From NCBI GenBank assembly GCA_026418875.1, contig JAOAAM010000215.1, forward strand, positions 1 to 8,474: a DNA stretch of 8,474 nucleotides, given 5' to 3'. The position numbers were made by a program, and so were the translations under genes. This document shows, one piece after another, positions 6,005 through 8,474 of the stretch (its first letter is position 1; each line of letters starts with the position of its first letter). The notes beneath the pieces were generated by a model. It saw only the letters and a program-made list of their open reading frames with translations, ran no database searches and was not told where the DNA came from. The stretch is from Gemmataceae bacterium (GTDB taxonomy: Bacteria > Planctomycetota > Planctomycetia > Gemmatales > Gemmataceae).

Positions 6005-6723
6005 ATTGTTCGACCATCCGATCCTTGGCCCCCTTTTTCTCCCGCCACGGCGAGTTGTCCGACGAGGACCGCGCCACCATCGAGGCTCACTTGGCGGTCT
6101 GCCCCAGCTGCCAAGGTTGGTTTCAACGCGAGCAGGAGTTTGACGCAGCCGTCGCTCGGGTCATCCAACAAGTCGAAGTGCCCAGCGATCTGCCCAACGC
6201 GATTTGGCGAAAGATCGCCACACAGAGCAGGCGTGCCGCCCGGATGAAGGTGCTTCGAGTAGCCGCCGTGGCCTCGGCCGTGGTCCTGCTCGTGGCCCTT
6301 GGTTGGAAGATCTGGACATCTCGACCGGTCGTGGATCCGGTCCAATGGGCGGCATGGGAGGACCAACGCTACGTGTTCACCTACAACGGCTCACGTGAGT
6401 CGGCCGTCGAGTTTTTCGCCCGCAGCGGAGTGAAAACGTTTGTCCCTTACGATTTCGACTACACTTTGCTTACCCGCTTGGACGTCGTTGCCGTCGAGGG
6501 GACGCCGGTGGCTTGCTTGGTATTTCAGAAGGGCCCGAACCGGGCCAAGGTTTACGTTCTCCCGAAGCGACGTTTTCGGGTTCCGAGGGGCGAATTGGCG
6601 GCGGCCACGGGGAGCCATTGTACGGTTGAGTTTGCCGAATCCTCGCGTGAGTTCGTCCTGGTCATTGTGTACTTCGGCGAGCCGAACCGGCAGCTTTTCA
6701 TGCCGCCGGGGTCGATCGGTTGA
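6001..6723 (+). CDS. membrane anti-sigma factor with N-terminal zinc-binding (ZAS) domain
   Basis: Predicted 240-residue single-pass inner-membrane protein. The cytoplasmic N-terminal domain has C3, H16 and the motif H30-x3-C34-x2-C37 (HLAVCPSC), the zf-HC2/ZAS anti-sigma signature that clamps ECF factors. A helical linker with DLPNAIWRKI (63-72) leads to one transmembrane segment at about 84-105, preceded by basic residues (RRAARMK). Residues 106-240 would be extracytoplasmic and match no domain I recognise. They include several hydrophobic beta-like stretches (DVVAVEGTPVACLVFQKG, AKVYVLPK, EFVLVIVYFG) and two cysteines (172, 207). The ATGA overlap with the sigma gene fixes the start and implies coupled translation, matching stoichiometric control. 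The signal sensed, and whether release is by proteolysis or conformational change, cannot be read here. Confidence 0.88.
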   Translation: MNCSTIRSLAPFFSRHGELSDEDRATIEAHLAVCPSCQGWFQREQEFDAAVARVIQQVEVPSDLPNAIWRKIATQSRRAARMKVLRVAAVASAVVLLVALGWKIWTSRPVVDPVQWAAWEDQRYVFTYNGSRESAVEFFARSGVKTFVPYDFDYTLLTRLDVVAVEGTPVACLVFQKGPNRAKVYVLPKRRFRVPRGELAAATGSHCTVEFAESSREFVLVIVYFGEPNRQLFMPPGSIG

Positions 6724-6806
6724 TCCGCCTGCCCGGCTAGCGTCGTTCCTCGCACATCAGCGATGCCGCCGTTCAGCTCGATTTGCCTAAGCCGAGCGGG
6801 GCGGGT

Positions 6807-7826
6807 TCATCGGCTCTGCCCGAAGATCTTCTTGAACACCGCCGTCTCCTTCGGGCCTGCCGTCTGAGCGGAGGCTGCGGCCGCAGCAGGTGGAACGACC
6901 GCGGCCATGATGCCCGTGCTGCCGGGTTGAGGTCGTCCCGAGGCATCGTGGCAGCGACGCTGAAATTGGGCCAGCCGCTCCTTAATGCTCGCGTCGCCCC
7001 GCTGAAGCAATTCCATCTCGTGCTGAATCTCGGCTTGCAGCCTCTGCAATTCGGTTCGCTGACGAGCCAATTCAGCGCGGTCCTTGGCCATGCCGATCTC
7101 CATTTCCCGCATCTGGGCCATCATCGCCTCTTCGTCTTCCTTCAACTGCTGACGCTCGGCCTCGAGCTCCTTGCGTTCCTGAGTCAACCGCGCGCGCTCT
7201 TTGTCCAATTCGTCGGCTTCTCTCGCCAAGTCATCGTCGTGCGGGACGAAGCGGTGAGTCTTGAACCGCTCTTCCCATTCCTCGACCTGGGCTTTCAAAG
7301 CCTGGAGCTGCTCGTCCTTCTCTTTCAGCAACTGCTCGGCCTCGTTGAATCGTTGTTCCCAAATCGCGGGGTCATTTGCTTCGAGAACCTCGCGGTACTC
7401 CTCGATGACCTGCTTCAATTCGGCGTTTTCAGCACGCAGGCGTTCTAGTTCGGCGTGGGTGGCGGTCGTCAGAGGGGGGAGTCCGCGGGGCGGGGTGGGA
7501 CGGGCACCGTTGCGGCTGCCGGGTAAGGCGCGGGTTGAGGCGGCGGCCGGGGCGGGGATCTGGTCGCGGCGAGGCCAACGCGTCGAAGAGTCGCTCATGG
7601 CCCGCTCGGCCTGGGACTGCTGAATGACGGCATCGACATCATCCTGCTTCGCATGGTCCGTCGGTTTGGCCCGCAGGAGCGACTCGATCTCCGAGCTGAG
7701 TTCGCTCTCGCCGATCTGATCGAAGTCCACGGAGTCGGACGGGCAATCCGTAGAGGGAGGGGTCGCTGCCGAGAGTAAGCGCCGTCGCAAGATGCTGAGC
7801 GACGGATCAGGCGACGGATTAGCCAT
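6807..7826 (-). CDS. coiled-coil protein of unknown function, 339 aa
   Basis: I do not recognise a named family. The protein has a polar, low-complexity N-terminal third (1-122, with Pro/Ala/Ser/Arg-rich 85-118), then two long heptad-rich stretches. The first is at about 124-189 (ELERLRAENAELKQVIEEYR and following) and the second at about 198-292 (DELDKERARLTQERKELEAE and onward), divided by a THRFVPHDDD break. After 292 comes a Gly/Pro/Ala linker and a short C-terminal motif, AVFKKIFGQSR. There is no signal peptide or membrane segment, so it is probably cytoplasmic and may form a rod or scaffold (inference). The start is well supported: GGAGGT lies 9 bases upstream of the ATG. It is transcribed toward the anti-sigma gene and converges with it across 83 bases in which I see no clear terminator. 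A role in DNA or envelope organisation is only a guess. Confidence 0.85.
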   Translation of the reverse strand: MANPSPDPSLSILRRRLLSAATPPSTDCPSDSVDFDQIGESELSSEIESLLRAKPTDHAKQDDVDAVIQQSQAERAMSDSSTRWPRRDQIPAPAAASTRALPGSRNGARPTPPRGLPPLTTATHAELERLRAENAELKQVIEEYREVLEANDPAIWEQRFNEAEQLLKEKDEQLQALKAQVEEWEERFKTHRFVPHDDDLAREADELDKERARLTQERKELEAERQQLKEDEEAMMAQMREMEIGMAKDRAELARQRTELQRLQAEIQHEMELLQRGDASIKERLAQFQRRCHDASGRPQPGSTGIMAAVVPPAAAAASAQTAGPKETAVFKKIFGQSR

Positions 7827-7878
7827 ATTCTACACACCTCCCCGGAGCCGGAGTCCGAAAGCTGAGCGACGGTTCGTC

Positions 7879-7938
7879 TTGCGGAACACTCCGGCTCAAG
7901 CGTAGGTCGCCAGTCGGCAATGTCAAATTGTTCCGCAA
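7879..7938. promoter_or_regulatory. 10-bp perfect inverted repeat around a TTGACA box
   Basis: TTGCGGAACA at 7879-7888 is matched by its exact reverse complement TGTTCCGCAA at 7929-7938, with 40 bases between the arms. On the minus strand a perfect TTGACA (7926-7921) lies between the arms and is followed 16 bases later by TACGCT (7904-7899), a weak -10. This is a candidate promoter for the coiled-coil gene, about 75 bases upstream of its ATG, with the arms as possible operator sites. The inverted repeat is seen directly; the regulatory role is inferred. Confidence 0.4.
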
Positions 7939-8199
7939 AACTGGCACGATCGCTGGATTCGTTGCAACCGTTTGCCTCGGACCGACAGTCGTGATCGGCG
8001 TGGTTTTACGTGACGGAGGAATGGAAGAGGAACGGTGCCGGAATTAGCCAACGCATCAGGAGATGCCGCGTTGTATTTTAGACGTGTGACATTCCGCCTT
8101 CGCTGGGTAAGGTGGTCCGGAGGGGCCAGAAGGGTGGCAGAGCCTGGCAACTCGCACCCGCTACGGCAGGGAACACGAACGAGTGGGCACTAGAGTCCG
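7939..8199. other. intergenic stretch without a convincing gene
   Basis: No reading frame here has coding character plus a start and ribosome binding site. An eight-codon ORF (8021-8047) after GGAGG is too short to support. Small hairpins can be drawn at 8113-8128 (TGGTCC with GGGCCA, one G-T pair) and between GGGTG (8132-8136) and CACCC (8155-8159). I cannot match them to a known RNA family, and no tRNA pattern is present. Confidence 0.5.
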
Positions 8200-8319
8200 C
8201 CCCGAGGACGAGCGGGAAGAGGAGGTCAGCCCCGAGGAGGAGCGGGCACTGAAATCCCCCCCCGAGGACGAGCGGGCAGAGGAGGTCAGCCCCGAGGAGG
8301 AGCGGGCACTGGAGTTGGC
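8200..8319. repeat. 30-bp tandem repeat, four copies, 60-bp higher order
   Basis: Four copies of a 17-bp core CCCCGAGGASGAGCGGG start at 8200, 8230, 8260 and 8290, an exact 30-base period. Copies 1 and 3 are identical at 29 of 30 bases (GACG cores followed by AGAGGAGGTCAG). Copies 2 and 4 share their first 22 bases (GAGG cores followed by CACTG), so the true duplicated unit is 60 bases. A decayed copy may precede it at 8170-8199. The period is a multiple of three. The + strand reads as an acidic repeat (PEDER.EEVS, PEEERAL) from GTG at 8183 to TGA at 8321. The - strand reads as a Ser/Arg-rich frame. Neither is convincing as a gene. There are no variable spacers, so it is not a CRISPR array. 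Confidence 0.85.
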
Positions 8320-8427
8320 CTGAGGCGAAGGGTAGAATGTCGAATTAGGCATCTTCGCGGGCGCGCCTGGGAACAGGGCACCACGATCAACTTTGAGTGA
8401 TATTTCGAGGTGAGGAGAGTCGGCCAA

Positions 8428-8474
8428 ATGTCCACCGTCCAAAGGCTCCGCCTGGTCGCCGCGCTCCTGGGGCT
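8428..8474 (+). CDS. 5' end of a gene, probable secreted or membrane protein (partial)
   Basis: ATG at 8428 is preceded by GAGGAG at 8412-8417, 10 bases upstream. The frame stays open to the right edge. The 15 complete codons encode MSTVQRLRLVAALLG, arginine residues followed by a hydrophobic run, typical of the start of a signal peptide or a first transmembrane helix. The family and length cannot be known from this window. It lies 108 bases downstream of the 30-bp tandem repeat. Confidence 0.5.
   Translation, partial: MSTVQRLRLVAALLG

Noticed and set aside
7794..7872. 12-bp direct repeat GCTGAGCGACGG at 7794 and 7861
   Set aside because: One copy lies inside the coiled-coil gene and the other in its upstream region; no mobile-element ends or further copies support a function.
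8021..8047. Eight-codon ORF after GGAGG
   Set aside because: Spacing to the ATG is too short and no gene follows it as an attenuated target.
8200..8319. CRISPR-like array with 30-base period
   Set aside because: The spacers are themselves repeats (copies 1 and 3 nearly identical), and no cas gene is near.
8183..8323. 46-codon + strand ORF (GTG start) encoding the acidic repeat
   Set aside because: Only a weak CAGGGA upstream, no domain, entirely explained by the tandem repeat; noted in the repeat entry and not called.
8161..8442. 93-residue minus-strand Ser/Arg-rich frame across the tandem repeat
   Set aside because: Low-complexity reading of the repeat that overlaps the ribosome binding site and start of the + strand gene at 8428; no ribosome binding site seen for it.

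Overview
The window looks like chromosomal DNA of a GC-rich bacterium, most likely a planctomycete. This rests on gene style: several very short lipoproteins with KKF/KKL-type leaders, a lysine-proline-alanine repeat lipoprotein, a small ECF sigma factor with an adjoining membrane anti-sigma factor, and a large coiled-coil hypothetical. There is no rRNA or marker gene, so the phylum is an inference. I see no phage, transposon, integrase, tRNA or CRISPR signature.

Left part (1-3423, + strand): a PMCA-type calcium-transporting P-type ATPase overlaps, through an ATGA junction, a 130-residue thioredoxin-like [2Fe-2S] ferredoxin. The two are probably co-transcribed and translationally coupled. The ATPase has an unusual N-terminal membrane region with two additional hydrophobic segments.

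Middle part (3471-5248, - strand): a ROK-family sugar kinase (glucokinase-like) is preceded on the same strand by three small predicted lipoproteins of 44, 34 and 93 residues. Two of these start with GTG, and the 34-residue one would leave a mature lipopeptide of only 11 residues. A convincing Rho-independent terminator separates the 34-residue gene from the 44-residue gene.

Regulatory hub (5249-6723): an ECF sigma factor and its ZAS-type anti-sigma factor (ATGA overlap) are divergent from the KPAE-repeat lipoprotein. Both sides of the divergent intergenic region carry a GGGAATAA -35-like element followed 16 bases after GGAAT by CGTC or CATC, which is ECF promoter architecture. The simplest reading is that the sigma factor activates its own operon and the repeat lipoprotein. 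This makes a compact envelope-stress-like circuit and is the most interesting inference in the window.

Right part (6807-8474): a - strand coiled-coil protein of unknown function has a strong Shine-Dalgarno, and a 10-bp perfect inverted repeat lies upstream around a TTGACA box. About 600 bases without a convincing gene follow, holding a four-copy 30-bp (60-bp higher-order) tandem repeat. The first 15 codons of a probable signal-peptide or membrane protein then run off the right edge.
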